Part shown: positions 1-13,700 of the stretch, piece after piece | Layout of the letters: every line of letters starts with the position of its first letter | How positions within the stretch are numbered: position 1 is the first letter of the stretch | NCBI GenBank assembly: GCA_012295275.1 | Contig: CM022679.1 | Span: 5,927,157-5,991,156, forward strand | DNA: 64,000 nucleotides | Source: Chrysomallon squamiferum | Lineage: Eukaryota; Mollusca; Gastropoda; Neomphalida; Peltospiridae | Direction: 5' to 3' | Position numbers and translations under genes: made by a program | Notes under the pieces: generated by a model | The model's database searches: none | Told to the model about the DNA's origin: nothing | What the model saw: only the letters and a program-made list of their open reading frames with translations

Positions 1-502
1 GCATGCATACTTTTATTATTTGCAAAAAGTGGCAACTGCAGCCAAAAATATTAAATTCACAGGTTTGCTTGCATTGAAATTAAACTACACTACCATATAT
101 AATGCTGCAAAACTATGGATACTGACACAACTATACATGGCAACTTGCAGTTTACGTTAATTTAATTTATTATGATAAACAACTATATTAATAGTACACA
201 ATTCAATCCTGTAAACGTTATTCAGTATACATTTTGTCTTTTTTTGTGTTATTCACAAACTCATTATTAATGTTATAATGGTGTTCAAATAAAAAATAAA
301 TGGAATATACCATTATACATTACCAAAATTATTTTCTATTATTATTTTGGGTAAAATCTGTTTAATGTTAAATAACAACATGTTGCATAAACAATGTAAG
401 ATTTCTTTTAAAAAAGAAAAGAAAAAAGATTAGTTCTTTGAAATATTATAATTAACTGTATTATTATAGTAAGGCTAAAAAAATGCACATTAAAAAACTT
501 AC
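1..502 (-). other. Start of intron 14 (truncated by window edge)
   Basis: AT-rich sequence downstream of the exon 14 donor. No further Gly-Xaa-Yaa exon is visible on either strand. Confidence 0.6.
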
Positions 503-538
503 TGATTCTCCTGGTAAACCATCTTTTCCTGGTGGACC
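503..538 (-). CDS. Exon 14: four collagen triplets, last exon in the window
   Basis: The 36-nt exon reads GPPGKDGLPGES between the acceptor TATTCAG and the donor GTAAGT, phase 0. It is followed by a good donor and no stop, so the gene continues to the left beyond base 1. The C-terminal part is not in the window. Confidence 0.88.
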
Positions 539-2702
539 CTGAATATATTTATCATTCATAAATATAATACAGTATTATTATTTAGGGACATCAAAAATGA
601 AAGATGTTTTATATCAAGTGTCTGCATCTATGTATTCATTTACATAATAAAAGATATTCAATTTAAAAAAAACAAAAAACAAAAAACAAATATTAGAACT
701 TGTTTAGCATGTAGTTAATTTAATTCATGATTATGAAAATAAAATAATACAAAATGAAAAACTACGTACTGGTGGTCCCATTGGGCCTGGAGGTCCCTGA
801 AAAATTATTAACATATTGATAGTGATACTTACTGATCTAATTAATAAAACTGAAATTTAATCATTCATATATATATATATATATAAAAGAAAAATTTGAA
901 TAAAAGGTATACAATGACTGAAATTATTCTTAATACATTTAAAAAAAAAAGTATTCAAATTCTCAATTCTGAAAACAGATTATAAGCATAAAATATTACA
1001 GGTACAGAACCAATTATCTGGCATCCTGAAATCTAGAAAGACCAGAAAACCGGAAGTTTTTTCCTGATGCTATTTTTATAGTTAGCATACGTGGGTGTTG
1101 TTCTCACCAGACCAGAACTACTCTTTCAAGCCACATGGCGTTCATTCACTCGCTGCATTGTTTATGTGTTGAGTTGCCACAGTTGTGTATTGTCAATTTT
1201 CTTTATGTTTTTAATTTTAAAATGTTTAAATGCCTTGGTACCAGAAAACCGGAAAATCCAGAAATCTGGAATACCTCAGGCCCTCAAGGAGTCCAGATAA
1301 TTGGTCTGGTACCTGTAATAATAATTATCAAAAAATGTAATAGAAAATAAAATGTTATTTATCTTGAAAATATTTGGAATTAGAAATAACATAAATAAAA
1401 TGAAAATGTGGAAACAAATGATATAATTATACATGTTTATAAAAGACTGTCAGCTTACTGGATTGCCTTGTGGCCCAGCTACACCATCAAAACCTGGTAA
1501 TCCTGGGGGTCCAGGGGGTCCAGCTGGACCTGCAGGACCACGCTCTCCTGGTTCACCCTAAGCAAAGAAATAAAAGATAATATAATGAAATCACCTTTCA
1601 TTTTCTTGATGTTAAATATTTATTTAATTTATTTTATTTTATTATATTTATTTTTGTGAAAAAGAGCTATATTTAAATTGTAATATAATATAAACTTTCT
1701 TATTTTGGAGAAATTGAATAATTTATCACTTTATAAAAAATTTAACTTTTTCTCTTCTTTTCCTCCTTCCTTAATGAAAGAGAGAATTTCATTTTAGGAT
1801 TGTGTTCAAAATAGTGGATGTAATACTATGGGGAAAGAATAAATTATATATATTATCAAGTTATCATACTTCAAAAATAATAACCATGCATAATTAAGAA
1901 ATGTGCATAAATGTACAACATGCAATGCATACCTCTAGTAAAATGCCACAACAGAATTATTATTATTGTTCAGACATGACATCTACATGCATACAATGGA
2001 ACAGTTGAAGAAAAGACAAATCAACATTTTAACAATAAGTTTACCAAGCACTAAATTTTGATAATGAATGATAGAAACATGTAGTTCCTCTAGGTCAACT
2101 TTTTAGACCCTCTGATATGCTAAAATAGTGATAAACAGATTCTTTCCTTCCTTCCTTGTTTTTTTCCTTGTTTTTTTTTTTTTTTATCTTCTTCTTTTTT
2201 TCTTTTTTTAACTATTAAAATTCTTTATTTACTTCTTTAATTCTTTTAATGCATAGTTCCAAATGGTTTATTTTTAATCTTTTTTTAATATATTTTTTGT
2301 ATTATATTTTAATGCTAAAATTCTTTTTTCAGACAATCATAAAAATAAATTTCCTCAGTTCTGCAGACATTGTTGTGAATAATTTACCTTTAATTTAATT
2401 ACTGTTGGTTCCCAGTCCTCCAGTTTAAGTGGCCCAGGCAGACCTGGTGGACCTCTGTCACCCTAAACATATATCATGCACATTACAGATTGACAACAAA
2501 TAATATGATCAACAAGCTGATTATTTTACAAAGAATATCAACAGTGAGAGCATTCCTTAGCTCATATAATATGCATAAACACGAACCTACACAATACTGA
2601 CAGCAAGCTATAATAATGAAAACTATTAACATGCTTATGAATTAGTACAATTCTTTAAGAAGTATATTTTTTTTTGGGGGGGGTTGTTTGTATGTATGCA
2701 TG

Positions 2703-2801
<99 letters not shown>

Positions 2802-5800
2802 TACACACATACAGAGAAAAAAAGAGAGATATAGAGAGATATTTTAAATTCGTAATAAAGAAAAATCCTCAGCACGTTAGTAGTTTGTACTGACGAATGA
2901 AACATTTTAAGTATTTTATTATATATATATATATGCTTGGTGCAAACATGCTGACATGCTAACCATCTGAAATCAAAACAAAACTTGCATTAGCATTACC
3001 AAGACAAATTAAAAGCAAGCAATAACATTTATCTTGCACTTGAACTGTTTTCATAACATGGTGCCATTGTTTGATATCTCCTTAAATAGATTAATTACTC
3101 CATATGCAAAAATATTTGCAGGTAAAAACATTCATGATTGAGTTTTCATTTCAACAAGTTAATATACATTATCACAAAATGTCCATCAGACACTAGTGTT
3201 GTAAAATAATATATACATTAGATATGAAATATGTTACTGTAAAAATATTTCCAACATTTATAGTACATTTCACTTGCAAATACTTTTGCATATAAAGTAT
3301 GGCATTCATCAATATTTAGATATCTGTATTTTTACGTAAAAATGAAAACAATAACAAAACAACTTGGTCACAAACCATGCAGGTATATATAGGCTGAAAC
3401 AAACCTTTATTGTTATAACTTCATAATCAGAACCCTGAAATAAAATATATCCTATCAATACCTACATTTACAGTTATTAAATTTTCTAAAATGATTTAAC
3501 TGTGACATTTGTATTTCAGTTCAGTAAAAACTATATGCCTAAAGAAGATATGGGGATATGAAAAATGAAAAACCCTATTATCCAAGAATCTTGTTAAAAT
3601 ATGCAAATGTTTTGAAATAGAAAAACCAAAATAAGTTATTATATAAAAATATGTTTTTCAGTAGTTGTATCTGAATCAAAAACATTTATATAAAGCAAAA
3701 AGAAAATATTTAGATCATTATTTTATCTATTTATTATTTTATTAGATTTATTATTATTTTTTTTCTTTTTATTTTTCTTTTATTTTTTTTAATTATTATT
3801 TATATTTTTAAATTTTTATTTTTTTAAAGATGAGAGACACAACTTTAAGACCCTTTCTGATTTAGGTCACTGATACCTTCAATGATATAATTTCCCCATC
3901 TCGTATAGATCTTTTTAAACCCTGAAAACAAACAAATCTATTCATTAAAGCAATATTCCAAACTGATTTAACATCACATGTTTAAATTAATCAGATACTT
4001 GTATGATACATTAAATAAATAAACAAAATAAAATAAAATAAAAAAATAAATAATTAATAACAATAATAACAATAACAATAATTTCTCTCCATAATTAAAA
4101 AAGTAATAAAAAATGAAATTTAAAAAAACAACCCCAAAATACACCAATCCAAAAAAAACAAAGACAATAACAACAAAATAAAAAAATGCACAACCACTCC
4201 CCAGCAAAACAAAAAGTCAAATAAAGGTCTATTTATTATATGAACCTTAAAAAAAAGTAATTAATTTATATTGTCTGTCATAATCTCATACCTTTGTTCC
4301 TGGTAGACCATCAAATCCTGCTAAACCAGGATCACCTTTTATTCCTTTCTCTCCTCTCTCTCCCTGAGTGCAGAAAAGATCAAAACATTGATTTGTAGCA
4401 ACTAATTTATCAGTATTATTAAACTGTAAGATATGAGTAAGTAGAATAACTGTTAATTGCTGGAGAGTATGCGGGGGAAAAAAAAAGGACTTGTCTTTAA
4501 TTCATTATCACTATTTATTTATATCTGAAAAATCTTAATGGGTGTTCTCATTATGGATTAGGCAAGATTAAATTACATTATGAAAACAGCTAACTTGCAA
4601 TGTGTTACACAAAAACAGTTGGAACTGTCTTATTTCTCTAAGTTCTTAAGTTCTTAACCTATTAAACCATGCTAAAAAATCAGACAAGAGTTATCTTTGT
4701 ATTTTTATATTATTTAGTATGTTTTAGTTACATGATAATACATCCATTAACAAAATTAATTGTGTATAAAGAATATTACAGACTTATATAAACTAATTTT
4801 TATTAATACATAAAATATAATACTCTTACCATATCTCCTTTGTCCCCTTTTGGTCCTGGTAGACCCTATACAAATTAAGAATAAGATTCTTCATTACTTG
4901 TAATACAACGTTTTAAATTTTAATTTATGTTTATGTTTTTTTGAACAATTTAAATAATTATTTTCTTGTATTTCAGTTTTTACCATTATAACAGAAAAGT
5001 GGCATTAGAAATTCTTTAGGCAATAACAATAACAATAACAATTTCATTTAAAAAAAAAAAAAAGAAGTTATTTTTCCTGGGTTTTTTTTCTTTTTTAATC
5101 TTTATTATTTTTTTTTGGATGTAAAAGATCATGAGTAATTATCAAAGTATATCTTACTGGTAATCCAGTTTTGCCTGGAGGTCCAATAGGACCCTGAAAT
5201 AAATAAAGGGTGAAATATAAAGCTATCAATGCTTGATTAAGAGCTGTTTGAATGAAGGAACACTGAAAAATAACTTTTATAAACATAGATTTAAAAGTAT
5301 TTTAATAAATCAAAGTATTATATTATTGTTGTTAGGAACCAACAGCATTGCACAGAAAAGAAAAAATGAGGAATGACCAACAAAGGAATACAGAAATATT
5401 ATTAACATGCTTCAAAACAAACATTTATAAACATTGTTATGTCAATAATAGTAACTATTAACTTTATTATTGCATAAAGAGTTAAATAATAATAATAGAA
5501 AAATTAAACATTTTTTTCCTTTGCTGTGAATATAAAGCTTAATTTAATAATATATAATTTTTAGAAATAATTAATACAATAAAATGTTTAAAAATTAAAT
5601 TATTTCATTATAATAGCACAAAATAAGTGATAATAGCAAATTATTTCCTAATATATAATAAAATATAATACTGAGAAAAGTAATAACTAGTTATGATATT
5701 GTTTATATTAACAAAACAAAATATAAACTGAATTTATTTAAAAAACAAAAAAACAAAACCTAAGAAACTCCCACCTAATATGTAATTTCCAAACTAAGAG

Positions 5801-6404
5801 GTTTACGAAAAAATTTGAACATGTAAGCTTTTAAATATAAAAGTAATTTATCGAAGTACCTAACAAACAAACACTTTATATAAATACTAAACAAGAAATA
5901 GGAAAAAAAGGTTTTAATATATATCCAAACATCTGTATCTTTATAAGTATTTATTAGTAAAAAATGTATATAGTTTATTTATGTTTTGCTACTAAAACAA
6001 ATACTTACTTCCCTGATATGACATTATGAAGGCATAACAAAGATACCTTGCAGAGCAGCAGTGAAGTTAAGAATATATATATGATTAAAATGTTATATGA
6101 CATGTATACACATAAGCTGATTAAGGGTGGTTAAAAATTATGCATGCTATAAGCAAATACCAGTTTCAAAAGAACAAGCAAATGTAATGTATATAACCCC
6201 CAAAAAGTATTACTTCATTAAAGTGCTTCCAATAATAAAAAATTGTTCAACATATATGGTTTGAACAGAATACAAAACAAATATAGATTTAGGGAAAAAA
6301 TTAAATTTTTGAAGTTTATCTATCACAGTTAATTTACAACTAAATAATTCTATTATTTACAGTAGCCAGTTTGTCAATACATGAATGCTTGAATATATGA
6401 ATAG

Positions 6405-6444
<40 letters not shown>

Positions 6445-6788
6445 TGCTATTACTTTTTAAATTTACTAATATGAAATGTATTTGAAAACTTAGTGAATAC
6501 AAATTTGAGTAAAATACTGAAAAAACATGGCACATTTATCACTCTATTCAAACTGCCATAATAACAGTTATGTACAGTAATGAAAAATGTCATTATATGT
6601 AACAGCAATGTTTTGATACTAATGTACTTAAAGGCAATTGGTTTGAAAACATGGTTTTTAAGTGGTCATTGTGAATAGGTTTATCACAGCAATGAACAAG
6701 AATTCTAAGAATCCTGTGAAACTTCTTTGAATACCTATAAAGCAACAGACCATATTCAATCAATAAAAAGAAAATGGGTTAATAAATT

Positions 6789-6823
<35 letters not shown>

Positions 6824-6977
6824 TTAATATTTGAAAAAATACAATGAACTTTAAGATATTTGGAAAGTTGGAAAATTAAAATTTAAAGCATTTCTTTTCT
6901 CTCAGTTTTATTTAAATAAAATTGAAATCATTAATGTCATGATACACCTGGTTAAAAGAAACTGTAGTTGCCAATTG

Positions 6978-7020
<43 letters not shown>

Positions 7021-7762
7021 ACACATATGCAAACATTTCATTTTAATTACTTTCATGAAAGAGAATACAGATATACATCTTGTCAGTAATGTAAATACCA
7101 AAAAAAATGTATTTGCATTAATTTGTTTCATCAATTTATGTATTTAGTTTTTTACTGTTTAAATATATTCTGAATAAGTAATAAAAATGTGCATAATCAA
7201 TTTGATTGTTTCATGCCAAAATGCACTTCCTAAATTTAATTTCAATTGCTACAAAGAGAGGAAAGAAAGAGGAAAAAAAGAAAAGTAAATATATAATTCA
7301 AAACTGCTACAGTAAAAAGAAAATGTTATGAGATCTCCATTTTTTACACACCGGAAAGCCTGCATATCCACGAGGACCTTGTGGGCCCTGGAAGAAAGAA
7401 AACATTAGTAATTTTAATACTGAATACACCCCAGTACCCCAGTTTTGCTGGCTTTTTAAAGAAAGTAAATAATTACTGGTATCCTCAGGAATCTGCACTG
7501 TTTGAAAATATTTAAAAATCCAGTAAATTTCACATCAGTAAAAATATAAAATGATAAAATTAAATCTTTTTAACATATAACTGTACATGTACTTATCTGT
7601 TTACATATTTAAGCATTTTTGTTTGAAATATGTTTTATGTTGTTTTATTGTTGTTTTATTGTTTGTTTTTTTTGTTTTTTTTATCCACCCTTAAATTTTT
7701 ATAACAAGACATAGAGGTATGATTTTATTTTTGTTTTTATATATGTTAATTTATTATTATTG

Positions 7763-7803
<41 letters not shown>

Positions 7804-8554
7804 TTTTTAGCTAAAATATCATTTACATATTAAATTTACTAGAAAGATATGACATAAAAACAAATTATAATTTTATATTTGATTTGATTTTATTATTTTC
7901 ATTTATTTATTTATTTTGTTTTTATTTTTATTTTTGTTCATGCTGTTCTTATACAAAATGCTGAAAACTCAGTACTTGGAATTATAATTAATTTGAAAAA
8001 CTTGTCATAACACCAAGATAAACAAAATTCTGTTGACAGTTACAGACACCAACACATGTCAATGCTTTCCTGATCAAAGATTAATGTTTCATTTCATTTC
8101 CAGTGCTGAAGACAGCAAAACCACAGAGATTAAGTACAGTAGACCAGGGTAAGATAAATCTATCAAAAACATGTTGAGAATGGTTGTGTAATCAGTAATC
8201 AATCATTATTTGACTTTTTGTAAACACCTGTAGATTGAAACATACCAAACTGCATTGCTGTGTTATATCTTAAAGGTTCTGGCAAAAAAGTAAAAAAATA
8301 AAGTAATCCTGAGTGATGAGTTTGTTTTAAGAAAACCATTAATATTTTTTCACTTTTTCCTTCTTTTTTTTTTTTTTTTTGTAGTATGTGTGTGTGAACA
8401 TACACTTTTACATATTTATAAAAAACCAAAATCAAAAAAACATTCTAAAAAGTTGTTTTTTAAATTTATATTTGTGCTTATTTTTAAAATTTCTTTTTCA
8501 TAAAGCACTTTGGCAGTAATTATAAATACATTTTATTTATCTCTGTTACTATTA

Positions 8555-8595
<41 letters not shown>

Positions 8596-9614
8596 TTAAA
8601 AGACTATAAGTAATAATAATAATAACAACAACAATAACAACAACAGATAAATAAATGATTATGCATGAAATAACATATAACATACTATTAAAGTTTGGTC
8701 TTTTGATAATGCAGAAATGTATTTAGGCTGTTTATTTTTTCTTCAGAAGTATGTTTTATTCTAATTTAATTTACCTCCTATGCTGAATAATTAAATAATA
8801 AATAATAAAAAAAAAATTTACATTTTTCTGATATTTAGATGAAAACAGTGATTTTTAAAAAAATAACATATATCAATAAACAGTCCTGTTAAAAAAATTT
8901 AAAAAAGTAAAAAAGAAACAACAAAAAACCAAAGTCATGAAGAAAATGTGGAGTGAAAGTTATCTTGGTCCTTTTTGGAAGCACTTTAATATTTGTAACA
9001 ATTTTTCAAATTATTAGTAACCTGAAAAACAAAATTTTAAAATTCAAGAACATAAATAGGTTCATTATTAATTTACTGTTTTAGTAAGCCTTTTAATTAA
9101 ACTTAAGCTGTTTCTAAGATTAACAAAGTTTATTAAGCTAGCCATTTAATATTACAATTGGTGTTAATAGAAATGTAGCAGACACCAGATCAATTAATAA
9201 AAGCATAAAACACACAATCACCACAATAATGAAAGGTTTTAACTCCATTTAAAAACAAAAAGAAAAAAAAGAAAAGTTCTCATACCCACCAAAAATCAAG
9301 AAAAAAGATGCATTATATAAAAAAAAAAAAAATTAATAATAATAATAATGTAGAAGAAAAAATGCATAAATTAATGAAAATTGTTATATGGCAATGGTTT
9401 AATAACTTCACCAAAAAAAGGAATATGCTTTCAAAAATAAAGACTAAAACAAAAATATGTTTTAACTCCCCCCCCCACCTGAAACAAACCATAACCATCC
9501 CCACTCCAAAACACACCTTTTCTTTCTGTTATCTTTTTGGATAGAATATTTAATATTTCATAACATAAATTACGTACGGATTTGGATAATAAACTTAAAA
9601 CCTTGGTTAATATA

Positions 9615-9647
<33 letters not shown>

Positions 9648-10668
9648 CAGCATAGATGTTTAAATGTTTAATATTTATATATTTTAATTTATATCATATC
9701 ATTTAGCATATCATCATTTAAGATATAAACCATGAACTTGTTTTAAATTTTTGAATTTGTTATTCCATTAAAATGAAATAAGGGGAATAACTCCTAATGT
9801 GCTTTACCAAATTAAATACATATTACAGATTTTGTAAAAGTGTCAAATGGGTTAAAATTACCCACAATCTAGTAACCTTGTTGCAAGCATAATGTGATAC
9901 ATGTGAGTATATAAACCTGTTTAATAGTTATAATTCCTTAACCAAGCAGATAATATTAAACAGATTAAAGTTTATTACAGATGTCAGTGATCATGTCAAG
10001 AATATAATACTAAGATTACATGTTTATATATATAAATGTATTATTGATATTTGGGAAAATAAAGATTATGTACCGGAAAACCATTTTCTCCTTTAGGTCC
10101 CTGCAATAAAAGAAGTTTTCTTTTCTTTCTTGTAATTAAAGAGCAATCTTTCTTTAAAAGTTGGTACAGAAATCAGAAATGTAAAAATTATTCTCACTGA
10201 ACAATATAAATACAAAATTTAAAAGAATAAAAAGATGTTTAAGTATGTTTGAAGATTATGTGAAATGATTTTTAATGATATTTTTATTTGATCATCTCTG
10301 TGTTACTTATAACTCATGTATTTTGTTTCTTTAATATTTAAATATTTTGTAATTGTAAGGTAAGATTATACCTAAAATTTAATAAAAACAACAACAAAAC
10401 AATAATAATAATAATAATAATAATAATAATTTAAACAACAACGACAAAAAAAGATAAATAAAATATGGATTTCATTGTTTAATTTTAAGTATCATTTTAA
10501 AAAGATTTTTAATAAAAAATAAACTTCTAATGAACTGCTTAAAATCTTTCTTTGCATAAATGAAGGATAATTGTAATAAAATTGTCTAAAGTTAAATACT
10601 TGCAGGTATGTAAGGTAAACAAATCAAGGAAAAACAGTTTAGCTAACTCAGTATTTATATTTATTCTT

Positions 10669-10707
<39 letters not shown>

Positions 10708-13700
10708 AGACATATAAATAAAACAATTTTATATACTGTTAATTTGGATAAAAGTTTGAAAACGATTTATGTAAAATGAAAGAAATAAAAAAAAAGATAA
10801 AATCTATGGAAATCAAAAATAAATTTTAAATGTTACCATTGGCCCACGCTGTCCATGTATTCCCTTTTCTCCAGGTAAACCAGGAATCCCAGGATTTCCT
10901 AAAAATGAAAGGAAAAAATGATAAATAAATAAATAACAGTCAAATAAGATAATAATTATCATTTATTTTAAGTATCACTACATAAGAGTAGTTTTTATTT
11001 TCAGTTATTTTAATCATAATCCATTTGTAACTCTCATTAAAAAAAATACTGAAATAAAACATTTATTGTAAGTATTTACAAGCATGTTTTAAAATGATAT
11101 AAATACTACATACTCCATGATTTCAGAATGACAATATTTCTAAGTATTTTTAAAATGTAAGTATCAAATAAATGGTAAATGACATCCAATCTAATTATTT
11201 TATGTGTTCTTCTTCCTTTCTTTAATTTCTCTATTTTCAACTACTTCTGATGAATATTTAACCAGACTATTTCTGATAGTAATATGTTTGGGGAGTTCTC
11301 AAATGAAATAAATTAATGGCTTTTATTATTCTAAATTAATTCATATAATGTATAATTTGACACATATTTTGTGAAAATTAATACGAGTGGATGTTCATCT
11401 ATATTCTGGCCTAAATACATTTAATAATACATGTACCATGCAAATATCTTTTAACAATATCTCTATAGTGGAATTTAATGCTGCAGATATTGAAATAAAA
11501 TAATACAATTCTTTTTCTTTTTTCCCTTTTTGATGTTAAACTCACTGAATAACAGACATTATTTGGAAATGAAGGGAAGAGGTACTGCAAGCTCCATTTA
11601 TTTTTTTGCTAACATATGTATATATTTTTCTTTTTCTTAATAATGCAGCTTATTTCATCTTGAAAGTTTTTTTTTCCCAAGATCTGTTTCTGATACATAC
11701 ATAGTTCTTTTAGTAATTCATATCAAGGGCTTACAAGGTAAAAAGAGAAAAAAGATTTGCTATACTTTTCAGCTTTATCAGTATTTTGTCATCACCTTCT
11801 CAGATGCCCTTTCTATAGACTAAATAAATCAAAGCAATATTATATTTCTGGGAAAAAAATTCATAGAAGCCTGAAAATTACTTATTTATTGCTATATCTG
11901 TAACTGGAATTTTATCAGATTTAAAAATTATATTTTTTGTTTTTAAAGCTATTTTTATTTATAGATTAATGAATTGACTTTTGAATTCACACTATGCCAC
12001 AATAATAATGCATTCAAATGTTAATGTAGTCCTGTTCAATATCCCACTGTGATAATGCTACAAATTTACAATAAAACTAATTTAAGCAGCATATTAAACT
12101 TTTTTGTAGTTCACAGTTACAAAGCCTGCAAACTTCAAATATTTTTCAGTCAGCTATTTCATCTTGGAGGGTGCTGGAGTTTATTTAAGATATGTTTGTT
12201 GTTTGGACAATGTGTTTCAAGTTCTGCTGAGGCATGTGTATTAGTGTTGATGGGTTAACTGAAATGCTAAAGACCTTGTAATTGCTGGTGTTGAGTGCAG
12301 TTCAAATGCCATAACAAACATTAGATGTAGTAGATAAAATGTAGAACATCTGTATCATTGAAATAATAAATCAGCTGTTTATTTTGTAAAAAGAAAGTAA
12401 GAAAATAAATAATAATATGCATCAGTATAAATAAACAAAACACTGAAGTGGTTAGAAAATAAGAAAAATATGTATGACAAAATCCAAAGAAATATACAGC
12501 CTATCATTATAAAATTACATGTCAGAACAATTATAATATATCCAAAATATCAGATACAAAAATACTTTATTTACCTCTCCAGTTTTCTTCAATATTTGTC
12601 ATTTCAATCTTTCATGAAATCGTTTGGTTATTGTTAATGGCTAACATAAATGGCTATTCATTTTCTATTGGTGTTTATATCTACAAGTCTTAGTTCTTAA
12701 CTGTTGAAATACCAGTGAAAATATTACATAGAACAACAATAACAATAACAACAATAAATAAATAAATAAAAGGAATGACCAAATGTAAAATATATTTTAA
12801 AAATCTTTTTTATTTGGAATAAGTTGTAACCATGAGTGGGATAACAAACAGATAAATATGAGAGAAATAGACATATATTTTTTTCACTCATTCCTTATGT
12901 AATTTCTAGACATAAATATGGCAATATAATTCAAATAATATGTTCCAGTTTACTGAACAAAATTAATTTTAGACCACCTTGTGGATAAATAGCTGTTGCT
13001 TTGACTAAATGTTTCACTTCATCAATACATTTTTGCAAGATATAAAAATTCACAAATTTATCATTGTTTTATCAGCTGGCAAACAATGCACCTGGTTGAA
13101 GAGAATCAAAATGAAACCAATATAGTTCATGCTTATTAACACTTTATTAACTAAATTGACAACTGACAAAGAAATGACATAGCAATTATTCAATTTCATT
13201 TAAATTAAAATATCCAAAAATATTTTTAAATATAAGTAATACGTAAAAAAAAAAAAGGAACAATAGAAATAGGAATTTTGTAGAATCCTAAAAGTTCAAG
13301 AAAATGTTTATGCAAGTTGTTGGTTTTTCACTTTTTATTTACAATTTAAAAATATTAAAAAATAGAAAAAGTAAAAATAACCTGAAATAACTAATCTTTT
13401 AATTTTAAGCTGTCAAGCTGATTAGATAATGTGTACACAAACATTCAGATACCACAAACACACATCATGTCAATTAGTTCTAAATAGGTGCCAAAAGTAA
13501 ATCCACTGGTGCCCATTATCCAATGATAGCATCATTCATAACAGACCAAAGTATTCTGACTGACATACTATCATAATAGTCTGTCAACTGTCAGTTCCAT
13601 ATCTCTTAATAAGCAGACTAAATCCACCTGTAACATATTATCATGATTGTAAACTAATTTTCAGAGTTTAAATATTTATAAAAATGTGGTATCTATAAAG

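Larger units (their letters stand above)
5194..7351 (-). other. Intron 5
   Basis: 2,158 bp. It contains a (GT)n run at 6408-6442, poly-A at 6790-6820 and (CA)n at 6980-7026. No exon-like triplet pattern is seen. Confidence 0.75.
7388..10073 (-). other. Intron 4
   Basis: 2,686 bp. It holds (TTA)n arrays at 7751-7803 and 8557-8596 and (TA)n at 9610-9647. No exon is seen. Confidence 0.75.
10101..10836 (-). other. Intron 3
   Basis: 736 bp with (AAT)n at 10401-10431 and (AT)n at 10673-10704. No other feature is seen. Confidence 0.75.

Noticed and set aside
6030-6075. Possible small exon with an AAG/GTATCT donor-like end
   Set aside because: No AG acceptor in range and no collagen or continuing frame.
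8940-9025. Possible extra collagen exon (GGACCAAG and a CAG acceptor-like site)
   Set aside because: No GT donor in register and no Gly every third residue.
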